Notes: a model not told the origin generated them from the letters alone. A stretch of 64,000 bases of DNA from Amborella trichopoda (GCF_000471905.2 NW_006494943.1:5898471-5962470), one strand, 5' to 3'. Positions 42,766-57,000 are shown, counted from the first letter of the stretch. Numbers and translations are program-made.

Positions 42766-44748
42766 GAAAGTTGGACTATGTGATAAAATATAGTGCATGT
42801 GTAAATTTAAAATTTTCTTTTCTTACACTGGCAAAATCACTTAAAATGTCCAATTACAAATAAAATCACTTTTTTAAAATAAATAAATAAGTAAATACGG
42901 TTCTCACTTGTTACTACTTAAATACAACTCATTTATTCAATAAAAAAAAACGTAATACATTGCTTTATGGAAATAGAAGAGTACGACAAATAATTAAAGT
43001 AAAGCAAGTAAAGTTGGCAGAGATTATTTTAACCGAGCTTAGTACACTCCACATCGAGTATCCTCCTTCTAATGGTGCCTATGATTAGTGATCGATTTTA
43101 ATTTTATAAAGTATGACAAAACCCTCCAATAGCATATAGATCTTATCTAGAATCAAATTGCTAAAACCTCAACGCCTTAGCCTACCTTAAACCCGTTGGC
43201 ATAATCTTAGAGAGATGAGGAGAGAGATAAAACCTTTAAGTGGTCATGCCCCATTCTTCTTCCTTTCTATGAGAGAGAATGTAAGAGAGGGAGAGAGAAC
43301 CTTCCTTGCTTGGGGTGTGCCCCCCTTTGCAACCTTCTAAAGAGAGAGAGACCTAGGTGGGGCGTGGCCCCCTAGAGATTGAGAGAGATGAGAGGTGCAT
43401 ATAATTATGAGAGGGAACCCATATTTATAAATTTTAAATGCCTTAGGGTTTGCTATCTTTAGTAATATCAAATCTAGACCATTGATCTAAGGAGACTTGT
43501 GGGGGTGAGAGATGTGAGTCATCAATTCCTTAGATCCACCACCAAGATTTAAAGGAATGTACTAGAACATTAGTTCCATTTCATAAACCTATTCCCATCA
43601 AATATTTAAATGAAAAAAAAAATACTCATACATTCTTTTTTAATGGATATTCATTCCTTATTCATTCAATATTTGATAAATCAAAATATTTTGATTAACA
43701 AGATATACTAAATTTCATTATCTTGATTCCTTATCCAATGAGGTTTTGCATCAAAATGGAAAGCCAACTTGCAATGAGGCTTCATTTCACAAGATAAAAA
43801 GTCCATCCTCCTATGGGTGGGGCGTGCCACCCTATGTGGCCCCTCATGGGCTCCACCCTATTGCAACATGTGATTTAATTAAAAGCGGGCCTATGGCTCA
43901 CAATGGGGCCCCACATATTTTTAATGAAAAAATATTCTAATGATTTTGAAAATAAGCTTTTACTTTTCTTTGATTATTTAAAATATTGGAAATTGATTTT
44001 ATTTTGTATTATAAATCCAAATGATAAAATTAAAAATATCATGGAAATCACAAAAATTCAAATAATCGTTCCAAAAATCATATAACATAAAATTAATTAA
44101 AATAAGATAGTTTTGATGGGAATCAGATCTATATAGGTCTAGGAATCATGAATATAGTAGAGCGTTCCACCTGCTACGGTTCATTTGACCCACAGTCTAC
44201 TGTAAGGGTTCATGATTGGCACCAAAGTCAACCAATATGCTAGGGAACGTAATCCCAATCTATAGACTACAAGTTCTCCCCAAGAGACGAATGTATGGTT
44301 CCTCAGACCATGCTGTAACCACGGCTCCATGGGCCATAGGATAACGTCTTGTACATGTACACACTTCACCCTCAATGGTGTATTGTTATCTCGATATGGC
44401 TATCTATGTATATGCCTTGTGATGGTATATTGATGAGGCTTTGGCCCAGTCTCTAAAAGCCAACCATCACACACAAGGGCCACATAATCCCTCAGCTCAC
44501 TTATCTGAACAACACGGACCTCATCAAGTGATGACCTACTGAACTTTATCGGTTTAACTCTATACCCAAGTACATTGGGTTTTTCAACTCGATTGGCCTA
44601 ATATATTGAGCCAAGTCCCAGTATCGGCAAATACTATTTGTCTAGTATGGTCTACAAGAGGACCACACTCCCACTTAGTTTATGTTTCACTATATAAAAT
44701 GCTTATACAAGCTCTCATAAGACCTTTAATGGCCACATAAACCCAACA
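42766..44748 (-). repeat. 5' LTR of the LARD-like element (1983 bp)
   Basis: Complete copy with TG...CA ends on the minus strand. It contains the ~0.5-kb segment (about 43,330-43,885) absent from the 3' LTR, including a GA-rich tract on the + strand around 43,270-43,410. Confidence 0.9.
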
Positions 44749-45700
44749 GCGTATTCCTGGGCTAAGGGAGGCACTCACACCAAATCTCACCATATGTGGT
44801 TGAGAGCATATAATATTTTGTAACTCTACAAGTCACATTGTTATTAAGAGAATATGAAAGAAAAAAGAGAGGCTAGCTGCATTGTTTTTTTTTTCAACCA
44901 TAGGCATTGGGACTTTTTCTTAAAGTTGTAACCTTTTGATTTCATCCAATTTTGAAGAACATCAAATAAGTCATTTTTTAAATTTGCAATAACTTCCTTA
45001 ATCTCTATATATTTTTCTAAATTATTGGCTACAAATATCGAAAGTGTGATATTTTTTATATTTATTGGTCGTCAATCTTAACTACTTCCTCTTCTATACT
45101 CCAATTATTAACTAAACTTGCATTTCATATACTCTGTCTTACTCCAGCTAATTTTAAAACCTTTATAATTCTATGAATTTTAATATTTTTCTTGATCACT
45201 GATTTAGATCAATCCGACCATCCAATGCCAATCTATAGGGTAGACAATCACCATACTAATCAAGATTTTAAAACATTGATTTCTCCAAATGCAACATCAA
45301 AAAAAGGGAAAGTTTCTATACTTATCCTGAAGATATATACTCCCCCTCCATCCAACCGTCCAATTTAGATCAAGTGAGCTTGACGATCTAAATCCGACAC
45401 TTCAGAGTATTTTATTTTGAATTTTATTTCTACAAATTATATGAACATGAAAATGAGGCGCACCTAACAAAATATTTTTGATAAAATATGATGGCTAAAA
45501 TACTCTTAAAACTTTTAAAGGGATTTTGGTTATTTTATTTTATTGAAAATATTATTTTTATATATTTTTACAGGTGAAAGTTTACGAGAGGGATGAACGC
45601 CCAAATTTGGTGTAAAAATATTTTGCCATCTCAGGGGGTTAGATAGGGAGAAGTATCAAAGTTTTGTACAATGGGAGAAATATAGAAAGCTTTTGCCCAA
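44749..45700. other. Intergenic AT-rich sequence
   Basis: No gene recognised. It separates the transposon block from the NOT4 promoter. Confidence 0.6.
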
Positions 45701-46105
45701 AAAAAAATGCCCATCAGAAAGAGCCTTCATGCAGGCGCCTCTCCCTTTCTCTCACTAGATTCTCTATTTTATTGTAAAACAAAACTTGAACAATTAAGAT
45801 GATGATGGAGCACAGGAGGCAACTTTACCATGTTTGTGCAAATACACATGGGAAAAGCTTTCCAAAGGTTTCTTGCTTTTTGAGTTTTGACCGAGCTTTC
45901 TCTCCTCCTCTCTCTCTAACTCCTCTCTCTTCCGTCTCCTCCGTCAACCGTACGTCCGCGCCAGTAGTGATGTCACCGTCCATTTCTCCGTTAAGTGAGA
46001 CGGTACGCTTTATCACCGTACCATAACCTCATGCATCATGATCCATGCATGCATGCATGGATGCATGGGGCCATAGGGTTTTATTTAAATATTTTCCAGG
46101 GCCAG
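45701..46105 (+). promoter_or_regulatory. Probable NOT4 promoter region
   Basis: Sequence directly upstream of the pyrimidine-rich first exon. It contains CT-rich runs, a run of overlapping CATGCA (RY-type) motifs at 46,044-46,068 and a TTATTTAAATATT (46,081-46,093) that could serve as a TATA-like element. The start site is inferred, not seen. Confidence 0.45.
46044..46068 (+). promoter_or_regulatory. RY-type CATGCATG cluster
   Basis: Four to five overlapping CATGCA units. RY motifs are bound by plant B3-domain factors. Whether this cluster acts on NOT4 is inference; it could also be a simple repeat. Confidence 0.4.
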
Positions 46106-46319
46106 GAAAACGACAGCTGGGACAGACCATCCATCCATCCATCCATTCATAACCCCTCTTTCTCTCTCTTCCCCACTTTCTATAACTCTCTTTCTCTCTC
46201 TACCTCCCTCTTGCGTAGCCCGTGCTTTCTCTCTCTTGTTCTCGAGGCGCCTCTTATCTCTTTGCCGGCCTTCGATCTTCTCTCTCTACTCTGCGCGTAT
46301 TGCCTCTCGATCCATCAAT
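46106..46319 (+). other. NOT4: NOT4 5'-UTR exon 1
   Basis: Pyrimidine-rich leader including a CCAT repeat at 46,127-46,148. It ends at AAT|GTAAGT (donor at 46,320), a strong splice site. The next exon starts after the CAG at 51,059-51,061. The left end is approximate. I cannot exclude further UTR exons within the 4.7-kb intron. Confidence 0.55.
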
Positions 46320-49300
46320 GTAAGTCACTGTTCTTGGTTTGAAAACCCTAATTTCCACTGCAATTCCTCGTAATATTTCATATCCCTCCCTTTTCCCTGT
46401 GATTTACTCATCTTTGCCCTGTGAATTTTGTGTTCAGTAAATAACTTAATCTATTGTTTTGTGCATGTTGCTTGTTGCTGATTAGGGTTTTTGATACGCT
46501 CTTCTCAGGCCTAGGTTTATTGGTCACGTGGTCAATTTGTTTTAATATGTTAATTAAATCTGCTTGCTTTCTTTTAGTTTCACGAAGATCTTGGGTTTTC
46601 GTCTGATATCCTTCGTTGTCTCTCTGGTTTTTTTTGGGGTTTTTGTTTCTGTCCTGAATTCTCTTATCCTTTTGTTTGAGAACATTTGTGGGGTGTACTT
46701 TGGTACTTATTGTTTGATTGTGATAATTTTTTGTTTTCATGTTTTAATTGTAATTTGATACTGTTTTGTGAAATTTATTTTATATTATATGCATGAAAGA
46801 GAATCTATGAATTATTTCAAATATTTGCCTATGCAAGTTGGTTTATCATGTTGTTTTCACTTTTTAACATATCTCCAGAATAAGTGCAAAGGGGTGCTGT
46901 GATTGGTTCCTGATTCAACCTTATTATTTCACGATGTCCTTATTATGATCTTAAATTTCCACGTCTCAATTTGACCTTGTTACGTTTATCCACAAAAATA
47001 AATATAAAAGAAAACGAAATCGATCTTTTTCTGCTGCCTGTTAGTCTACTGGGCTCTAATTCTGTAGGGTAACAGTTATAATATTTTAAGTATCACTATC
47101 AATATTGGAAAAAAAAAAGTGCTTTTTGGACTGAAGACGGTCCTTAAGTTATGATGGTGGGAGGCCTTGGTTTTTTGTCTCATATTGAACTTTTCTTTTA
47201 AATTGTGCTTATTTTATCAATATATTAAAATCCATGCCATGTCATCTTTACATACACACCGCTAGGAGTAAGTACCTTCTATGACCTCTTTGATCAGTTT
47301 ATGGTGTTTCAGATTTCATGACTTGAGTGATGTGTATTAAGTGTATGTGTAAGTGCACACATATATCCAAACTCTAAGTTAACACAAGGAAGGCCTTAAT
47401 TTCATTTGGATGTATGATGGAGAATTGCTGCAGTTTATGTTTAAGCATTGGCCAGAAAGAATGCAAATTGTTATTTTTTTCTATTCTTATTAACTAAAAT
47501 TGTCTTTGAGAAGCAAACTTGTGGAATTTGTTTGTATTGTAATTTGGATCTTGTTCCCTGACCAGTACATTTCCCTTAAACAGAATAACATTGTAGTGTT
47601 TAGAACAAGCATTCTGTATCTACTTATTAGTTTTTGATGATTGTGGCCATAGTCTTTTTTTTCCCTCGGAACACACCTTGTGTGTGGTATCCTTGAGATC
47701 CACCCTTTTGTATTATATCTTAGCTATGCATATTCCATTTGGGAGTAGGAAGATGGATATCCAACTTACCCCTTTGTGGTGCTCTATGGTTTCTTTGTGC
47801 TCACCCAATGAAAAGGAAATGGGTCTATAGAGATTCCTCAAACTGTCTTTCCGCCTGGATATTAGTCTTATCACTTATCTCTATGACTGCAAGTTAGCTT
47901 CCTATAGCATTGTTTTATCTTGCCCTGGATTGTTTTCCAATCCCTTGAATAGTTTCTCTTCCTATTGCAAATATCCTGAACTTTCCTACCCTCCATGCCT
48001 AATTTACTTAGAACTGCCTTGTGCGTTTAACCTTGATCATCCTTTCTGCTGAAATACCTGATACTGTTGGTATGTAGACCTTTCTGAGCTATGTTCTATT
48101 GTTAGATGTGGCTGCTAATGCATTATGTGGTCTCATCAAAGTGGTCTGCCCTTCGTCGCACCACATAAGCCTGCCTAGATGGGCCATAAGGTCCACCCCC
48201 CAAGGTGTTGCATAGTGCATATGGTCACGTATGTTGACCCTGCTTTTGGACGGAATAGTGCCTCGAGCTGGGGTAAAAATGTCTTTTGCCCCATCGAAAA
48301 GGGGGGAAAGGGGGATAGTTTTGGGGGCTATTTAACCTTCCCAAAACACATTAGAACCAAACCTTTTTGGTTCTAAGTGGATTGAGACAAAGATTTCATA
48401 ATCAAATTGAATTTTTTGATTAAAATTCCCAAAAAAACTTTTCAGATTTTCCCAGTAACATCTCAAGTTAATTTGATGCTATCAATTGTTGGATATTATT
48501 GAGTTGCCGAGGGTCTTGACTTTGAAGGAGATTAAACCAAGAAGTAATCAGCATTTGGCTATATGTTACAATCGCTATTTGTAATTTATTTTAATAATAT
48601 TGTACTATGCTTGCTTTCTTACTTACGTGGATGATATATTGGCATATTCTTTTGTGTTTTATGGAATTTTCTGAATAAATCGTCCAATTTTGATTTTAAT
48701 TTGAATCATATTGGAAAAATAAAGACAGAAAATGTGTGTTAACCTCTGTCGATGTTTCAAACAATAGACATTGTGGGCAAATACTGAATTAAAATGCCTA
48801 CTGTCAAATACACATTCATTTTATTCCATGTCTTTTTATAATTTTTATATATTTTTTTTTATTGTTCGTGTTGAAATCGTTGTCTGCATGCTACAGTATC
48901 GACATGCGTAGCACCTTGGACCTCCCTGGTGCCTTGCTCCACACCCCTCATTTGAGAACTTTGCTATTACCTGCCTGATCTTGCACACATTAGACAAAAT
49001 AAAACCTGTTTGCTTGAGCGCCTTGCTTCCGCAATAACTTTCTATGGAGCTTGTTGAGTTGAATTCTTGCTGATTTGAGAATCATAAAGATCGATGTGTG
49101 TGATAACCTGGGAAGCTAGCCAACTAGGACTTTAATAATGGAATGCTTGAAAGATAAAATTCTGCAATCCTTAAAAGACAATGTACTACTTTCTAACCCC
49201 CTAATATGTGCATTCCCCCTCCTTCAATTTTGGTTCTCTGTGCTGCTTTAAGATTTGGTCCCTATAATACTCCTTCATTGTGCTTTAATACAATTTCATT

Positions 49301-51061
49301 AACACAAAATCTTCTTTGGGCTCTACAGTGGGGGGAAAATCTAGGAATATATGCAGGGGAAGCTTACCCCCCCACTTCATGCATTGTATCACACTTTTGA
49401 CTCCTCTGTCCTAATAGCCATAATCTTTGCCTTCATGAAGTTGCCCCTTGCTTATGTGTTTGAGGTGATGTGCTACACCAGCACTTTGTATGATCATGCT
49501 CAGGAGAGAAACTGTAGGTGCTCACTTAGTTGGAACATGGTGCCCGGGATGCCTAAATCTTACTGCGTTGCTGGTGATTTGTCCAACTTGTTGGGTCTTT
49601 GGTGAGAAGCCCAGCTTATAGGAGTAGAATGACCATTTCCATAACTTATGATGGTGGAAATAATTTTGGACAGCACACGTTCATTAACACATGTAAGCCC
49701 TTGCCACCTAGATTCGTAGGTGTGCTGAAATGATTTTGCCTTCATCTTCTACTTGCCTTGTTCTTGTCATTTTATTACTTTTGGGATAACCCTCAAACCC
49801 TTTGTACAATCATATCGAGAACTAGAGTGAGATAAGGGACAATTACCTCTAGCCTCTATAACTTTTCAAGAATTGCACTATTATCTCTTCCTATTTCAAG
49901 GCTGTAAGATCCTATCATCTGAAAAATTCTGGAATCACTTTCCTACATGCTATCTCTGTCAGGGTTGTGGAGAGAGAGATTATGGTTGCCTGATTCTGTC
50001 ATATTTTCTTGCTGTTGTTCGTTATCTTCCTACCAACTTAAAGCAATGATTTAAAAAACGCCTGGTCGGCATGGAATCGCCCGATCCTAGTCACCGATCC
50101 ATTTTTTAAATCACTGACTTCAAGTAATTTTATCTTAGGGGATATGCACCTATACTTGAGTGAATCAACATTCTATGTAGTTTCAGAGGTTGTCATAACG
50201 AATGATTGGTAATTACCAAAAAAGAAAAGAAAAGAATGGTTGGAAATAGTGGACTAGGCCATATAATTGATAACTTATTGTTTTTTTAAGATAACGAATC
50301 GGATAGGCATGCTTTAACAGTCTGTCTGTATGCATCATATATTATACCAAAAATATACTAAATATCTTCTAACCAACAATATTGTATCAATTTCTTCAAT
50401 CATATAAAAACATGACTGCTTTTGAGTTTTAAGTTTGCGAGTTGTAATTTTTATCAAGGCGAAATAAATTTAATGTTGCATTTTGGTAGCAGGGATTTGC
50501 CTTCGTTTTTTTCTCCTTTTGAACTCTTTCATAGTTGAGATTTGTTCCATATAATCATATCTAAAACCAAATCACAGGCATCATGAATTCAATAGTAAAT
50601 GATCCCATTTAATCTTTCATTATTGGTATCTCTTATGATGTCACTGGACCTTTCTAAATGGAAGGATGTGCTCTGTTTTAGTTGAAACTTTTCTTCTGTT
50701 GTATAAGTGTGGATTCACATTTTCCTTATTCTCCCTTTACATTCTCTCCTTCACATTATCTTGGATACACTGTTCTTTAGCCCCAATTTGTAATGAACTG
50801 GGAAAGAACCCCTTTTACCTCCATCATATAGAGCTCAATGAGATGGCCCACACATCACATTAGTGATGTTAATGGGTGGCTTTTCCAGAACCTGCGTTTC
50901 CTTCTGCTAGGGTTCAATAAATTAAGTTGGTATATGTGTTTTCTTGTTAAATAGCTTTTGTTGTATGTACGTGGAAGTGACTTGCTGATCTCTTTTTTAA
51001 ATTTCATGTGAGGAAATTAACCTTTGAATGCCTTTAATGGGATGATAGTTTATGACTGCAG
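46320..51061 (+). other. NOT4: NOT4 intron 1 (5' leader, 4.7 kb)
   Basis: T-rich intron sequence typical of plants. It has no coding signal. The one recognisable insertion is the MITE at 50,044-50,116. Confidence 0.65.
50044..50116. mobile_element. 73-bp hAT-like MITE
   Basis: Terminal inverted repeats CAATGATTTAAAAAACG (left) and, on the opposite strand at the right end, CAGTGATTTAAAAAATGG, matching at about 15 of 17 positions. The flanks are ACTTAAAG (50,036-50,043) and ACTTCAAG (50,117-50,124), an 8-bp target duplication with one change. 8-bp duplications and CAGTG ends are typical of hAT elements. Confidence 0.8.
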
Positions 51062-51068
51062 GACAACC

Positions 51069-54000
51069 ATGAGTGACGAAGGGGAAAGAACTTGCCCTCT
51101 TTGCACTGAGGAAATGGACTTGACCGATCAGCAATTGAAGCCATGCCAATGTGGTTATGAGGTTTAGTACCTATGAATAAGTCCTCTTTCTGCAATTGTG
51201 GTTCATTTTATTGTGCTCGTATGTCATTTACTATGTTTGAATTTTAATTTCTCCTCACTTTTTCTGGGCGAATTTTGCTTTCTGAATCTGTCAGCTTACT
51301 GTGGTGAAGAATTTCTGATGATGAGAATAATTATGTTGAGGTTGATTTTATTTGCATGGTTTTGCTACAAAGTTTGCATTATTTTGTTGATTTTATTTGC
51401 GTTACTGTCCTCCGAAGTATGCATTACTCGGGAAATTATACTCATCTATTTCGTGGCCATTGGACTGCTTTGACCCTTGTACTTCTGGGCGAAATTGCTA
51501 GTGCTATGCTTTGCAAATTGAAATCCTTACTGCTCTTTATGCTTACGTTTGTTTGACATGGTTTGTTTTTGGTGTTCGAATTTTTCAACAATTTTAAGCA
51601 GAAATGAGTCCCCTCTACAATTTAGAGGATTTCATATACATATTGCTTTTATTTTTCATAGCTTTGCTCTACTTATTTTGTGATCTGTTAGCTGTTTAAT
51701 TTCCTATCATGATTGTTGAAGGAATTCTTAAATTGCTTAGGAACCGGACTGTTATGCCTGAATCTGTTGTCTGATACACTTCTTTTTGAACACTAATGGG
51801 GTGTGTTGCTGTTGTTGTACTTTTCTAAGAGTTGCAACATCAAGTGTTGGTTTTTTGCTGATTTCCATCCTCTCACTCTTTTTTAATTGTAATCTGTATT
51901 TTTAGATTTGTGTTTGGTGCTGGCATCACATAATGGACATGGCAGAGAAGGATGATACTGAGGGCCGGTGTCCAGCTTGTCGCACACCTTATGACAAGGA
52001 AAAAATTGTAGGAATGACAGTGAACTGTGAAAGGTGTGTTTTGTTTTCTATAATATCTGTGAAAAGTCAAATACTTACTGCAATTGGCATTATTAATTAA
52101 TCTTTTTCCTTATTTTTTCTCCTCAATGGGCATGGAGGAGAGCAATGTGGGTTTAAACTGTAATATCGTTGAGCCATGGTCTGAAACTTGTGTTTTTTCA
52201 CCTCTGTGTTTGCTTATTATTCTGTGAAGAAAAGGAAGGCTTATTCTATTTAAAATGGAACAGGATGACAGAACTTAATCATGAGAGGAAACAGAAGTCA
52301 CAGAAGGCGAAGTCAAAAAATTTAGAAGGGAGGAAGCATCTAAGCAATGTTAGAGTGATTCAGCGGAACTTAGTGTACATAGTTGGTGTGCCTAATAATT
52401 TGGCAGATGAAGAGGTACAAAACTCCATAATATATATCAGCATCAATTTAATTCTAGCTCATGCTAGTGTAAAGAGTGCTCCTTTTTTTCTTATTTTTTT
52501 GGCCGTTAATGTCTTATTTCCATTTTTGTACCTACGTCACTTGAATAGTGGAGTCTTGCTTTGCATTGTTTTACAGTTTGCAGGCTTTTAGCCATGACCT
52601 GCAACCTTTTTTTTTTAAAACCTCTTTTATCATTTGGACAGATTCTCGAGCGCAAGGAGTATTTTGGACAGTATGGGAAGGTTCTCAAGGTCTCCATTAC
52701 TCGGCCTGCTGGGGGCAGTCAGTATTCTCTTAACAATACCTGTAGTGTGTAAGTAGAATATTCTCAAACTATTTACAACATGCTATCATTTTAGTTGAGG
52801 ACTTTGTCATTCGGCTGCTTGCTAACCTATGATGAGGTTACTTGATGGTTGATTCTTCACTGAAATTCTTGTTTCCTTGCATCATCTATTGTGAGTGTTG
52901 GACCTTTCTGAATCTACACTCTGCAAGAGGTTTTCTTTGCTTGGTTTTTGGTGGTAATATGGTTTCTTTTATCCACATTTTAGAATACTTATATCCTTTA
53001 GTTTTAATTGTTCTTTGTCCATGTCTTGTACAATTCCAAGGAAGCCCAATAGCAAGGAATTGGCAGTGTAAAAAGTGAGCCAACTACAAAACTGCCTTTT
53101 AGGATCTCTGGTTCTAATGCATAGATGGTCAGATCACAGCATGAAAAAGGTTGCACTATCATGTGTCATTACCAAAAAGAGGTTGTGCTATCATGTGTCA
53201 TTACCAAAGTTTGCTAACTTAACCATTGGCTTGTTTATCCCAGGATTCCTAGTATCGCTTTTATTTACTTGTATAAAATTTCAGTCTGCGTTGTTTCTTT
53301 TTTACAAAATATTGTTGAAATACATTTGCTAGATCGTTACATTTGTTCAATGATGTTTATAGTTCTTCTTTGGAATGGCCTTGTGGCCTGGGTGGTTGGG
53401 GTGGCAGGGTCCCACAACATTACGCTTAGATTTCCATTCCTACTGAGGTCCCAAGTTTACATTCAGAAAAATGGAAATGTTTATAATATTTGATTCTTGA
53501 AAGATGCTTCATAGCTATGTATTTATTTGCCATACTCTTGGTTGAAACTGCTATAATTGAGCATATCTTTTTTTGGTGCAGATATATTACGTATGCAAAA
53601 GAGGAGGAAGCTGTTCGGTGTATCCAAGCAGTACATGGTTTTATATTGGATGGGAAGCCATTGAAGTGAGCATGAAATTTAATGTAGTTTTTGGTGAAAA
53701 GCAATATGCCTGAAGTTCATGTTAGTTACTTGTTTTACTTGGCTTTTACAGGGCATGTTATGGTACCACAAAGTATTGCCATGCGTGGTTAAGAAATATG
53801 GTATGGTGATGCATCATATTGGGGGGTGATATATGTGCCTTATCCTATTTGAGTTTCTTACTGATCTGGTGATTTGGTCCCTTGGAATTGATCACCTTGT
53901 GCCATAGACATACTGACTGTGCTTTTGGTGCAGCCTTGTAACAATCCAGATTGTTTGTACTTGCATGATATTGGAACACAAGAAGATAGCTTCACAAAAG

Positions 54001-57000
54001 ATGAGATGGTTTCAAATTGTGCAAGGTACACAATTATTCTTTTTTTTTTATTTACTTGGCCAGGTGCAAGGTACATAATTAGCTGACATAACTTGGTGGT
54101 TTCAAATTGTGCAAGGGTCTGCATACTGATGAAGAGAGACATTGCATATACTGAAGTAGACTAGATCTTACAAAGTGTTAACAAAACAAATAAGGTCTTA
54201 CAAATCATGAAAACTCTGGTGTTCTAAAAATAGCTCACTCAGGCTTTGACTTGACCAAGACACTCTGACCCAGCAGGGTGCCTGGTCTAGGATTCCTATA
54301 TTTCTTTTTATTGAGACTTGGATGAGTTTGGCAGGCCGACTCGGCTGAGTTGGCCTTTGACTCCTGATTTCAGGTTTTTTAAACACCGGAACAATCATTA
54401 GAATCGAACTTTGGCTGGATAAGGAATTGTCCCAATTCAAAATAAAGAAACGGGATTTAGGATATGAGGTGCTTATTATTTTATGTTGTAATGATAGAAT
54501 TGCTGTTTAGCCGACCCCAAATAGTTGGGAAAAGGCTCTGATGATGATGATAGGATTGCCGTTTAGATGTTATGTGGTGAGAGGGATTGAGTGGATCCAA
54601 AGGGTGGTGAATAAGGAGCTAACTCTCAACTAGTTATTTTGGGTCACAATTGACCACAATATGGATAGTAACCTTGTTGCACCTGGTTTTGTTGGTGAAC
54701 TTTTCACATTGTAATTGCTTTCATATTAAATGCAGTAGAAATGCCCTCAATAAATTAATATTAAATACTAATTAAAAAAAAGAAAAGCAATTCCATGCGA
54801 AATATCTAGACCAACTAATGATAACTTTTTACATAGGAATGCAATTCTGGCTTTCCTTGGTTTATAGATCAATTTTTAGGTCTAAACTTAACTGTACCTT
54901 ACAAACTGTATTCACATGGGTTTATGACATTAAAAAAATTGTAAATTATATCATTGGAAATGAATGACAGATGGGAGCACTTGCCCATGCTTTCAATGTT
55001 GAACTTTTACAAAGTGACCCATTTTCCATGAGTACTTCTTTACTCCGCCTGGTCACCGGTAAAATTTCAATAATTTAGCCAAAGATTTACATCCAAGTTA
55101 TAGATCAAAGCTATACATGGATGACGGATGGGAGCACTTACCCATGCTTTCAATGTTGAACTTTTACAAAGTGACCCATTTTCCATGAGTACTTCTTTAC
55201 TCCACCTGATCACCGGTAAAATTCCAATAATTTGGGCCAAAGATTTACATCCAAGTTACAGATCAAAGTTCTACATGGAAGAGATAGAGATGTATCATAT
55301 TCATTAACCCATGTTTAGAAGAAATTTGTGTCTTTGTTTATTTTGGAGAGTGATTCTCACTTTGTTATTAGCTTTTTTTTTTTTAGATAAATTTATTAGA
55401 GAAAGGCGGCTTTAGTAATTCTAATGTTTTTAAGACCATCCCCAAAATTTAAATTCAAAGAAATTCCATTTGGATGATGTTGTTGAGGGTGGCATACGGG
55501 TATATGGGCATATGCAAGTATTTTGTATACTCTCATAGTGGAGGATGACTTCGTGCTACTGGACCAAGGTGCCACAGTATGGAAACCAAGTTACTTATGA
55601 AACATGTTCTCTCGCATTCCCTAACGTCTTGGGAGCTCATTTCCTCTATGTTTGAAAAGAGTTCCTCTCTCTACTTTGGGAGCCCTGATTATGAGATCTA
55701 AACAAAGCGTGGTCTTTAAACTCTCCAACTACAACAAGCTTGCATTGCATTCTAAAGCTCAAAGCTTGGCCAAGCTTCCTATACCAGAATACCTCCTTGG
55801 TAGAAGCTAGTCCCCAGAGATGAGGAAGTGAAGCAAGTAAGCAAAGCACTGAGCGAGCTGTGAGCTAAGCATCGAAGCGAAGCCTTTTCTTTTAGTATAC
55901 TCACTTAGCTCCCTCCTTTCACTTCTAAAACTGCTTTCACTCCCTTAATGTAGGAGGCAAAGCAGCATGCTTGCCTTCCCTCTGTCTCTCCGCTTGAGTA
56001 ACAGGGTTGTTTCCCCATTGTAGTGATGTAACCTAAGATTGGCCACTCACTAATCTTTGATTACGAGGCTATAAAACATGTTTGGAGAACACTTCTGAAT
56101 TTATTCAAGGCAAATAGTCCGCAAACAGACGGTAATCATCCACAAAACTGAATGAACAAACTTGTGAAATCAACATACAGTTTTAGAAATGGACCCGGTT
56201 TCTATGCAGCCAAGCCCACATATGTAGAAATGCAGGCCTCTTGATAAATCTATTTTTGAGATGGATTTTAAGACTTATTTTTTAAGGACATGTAATGTCC
56301 AACATGGAGATCATGAATATACAAAAATAAATAAATTTTAAAAACTAAAAATAATAATTCTTGTAAGAAAATACTTGGACCGCTGGTTTCCATTATGTTT
56401 AGATGAAACACCTACTTGAGATGGATGCTTTATGAGATGGATGCTTTACATTTTCTGGACATATGCGGCCCAGAAAATGAAGCAATTTTCCTTTAAATTT
56501 GTTTAAATATCTGGGAGATGAGATTTCAATTTGTAATAGAATGAAATGTCTTTAAACAAAATCAGATTAACATACGTTGATCTGCAAATTTAATACTAGT
56601 CCATATCCTAAGAGAAGTTCTTGTAGAATAACTTTACATTAGCAATGAGGTTTGGGGGGATTTTATTGAGTTAATTCTAGGGAGAACCTTTTGGTTAATT
56701 TTAAGATTTTTGTTGGATTTTTAGTGGGAAATGTATGCTGGTTTTGAGGCTTATGATTAAACAAAAAATTAAGATTAATGATCATAGAACAAAATAGGGG
56801 AGAGAAAAAATAAGAAAGGAGGAACTATACTAAAGGCTCAAGTAATGAAAGGAGGTAAGAATGGAAAGAAAAGGAAAGAAAAAAATAAAAGAAGGGATAG
56901 AAATGAATGGAAAGATGAAAGAAGGGAAAGTAATGATAGATATGAATGAAAAGATGAAAGAATGGAAAGAAATGTCTTACTTCTCTCTATATTTCACTTT

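Larger units (their letters stand above)
37765..44748 (-). mobile_element. LARD-like LTR retrotransposon, minus strand
   Basis: Two long direct repeats (37,765-39,234 and 42,766-44,748) flank a 3.5-kb interior. Read on the minus strand, each LTR begins TGTTGGGTTTATGTGGCC and ends ...CCAACTTTCA; the 3' copy ends CC instead of CA. The interior has a primer-binding site matching initiator tRNA-Met next to the 5' LTR and a polypurine tract next to the 3' LTR. No gag or pol is recognisable, so it is classed as large-retrotransposon-derivative-like. Superfamily unknown. The flanks ACCTT and GCGTA do not match, so no target duplication is seen. Confidence 0.85.

Noticed and set aside
52169..52591. 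140-codon ORF around NOT4 exon 4 of the transcript
   Set aside because: Includes intron sequence on both sides; only 52,264-52,414 is exon.
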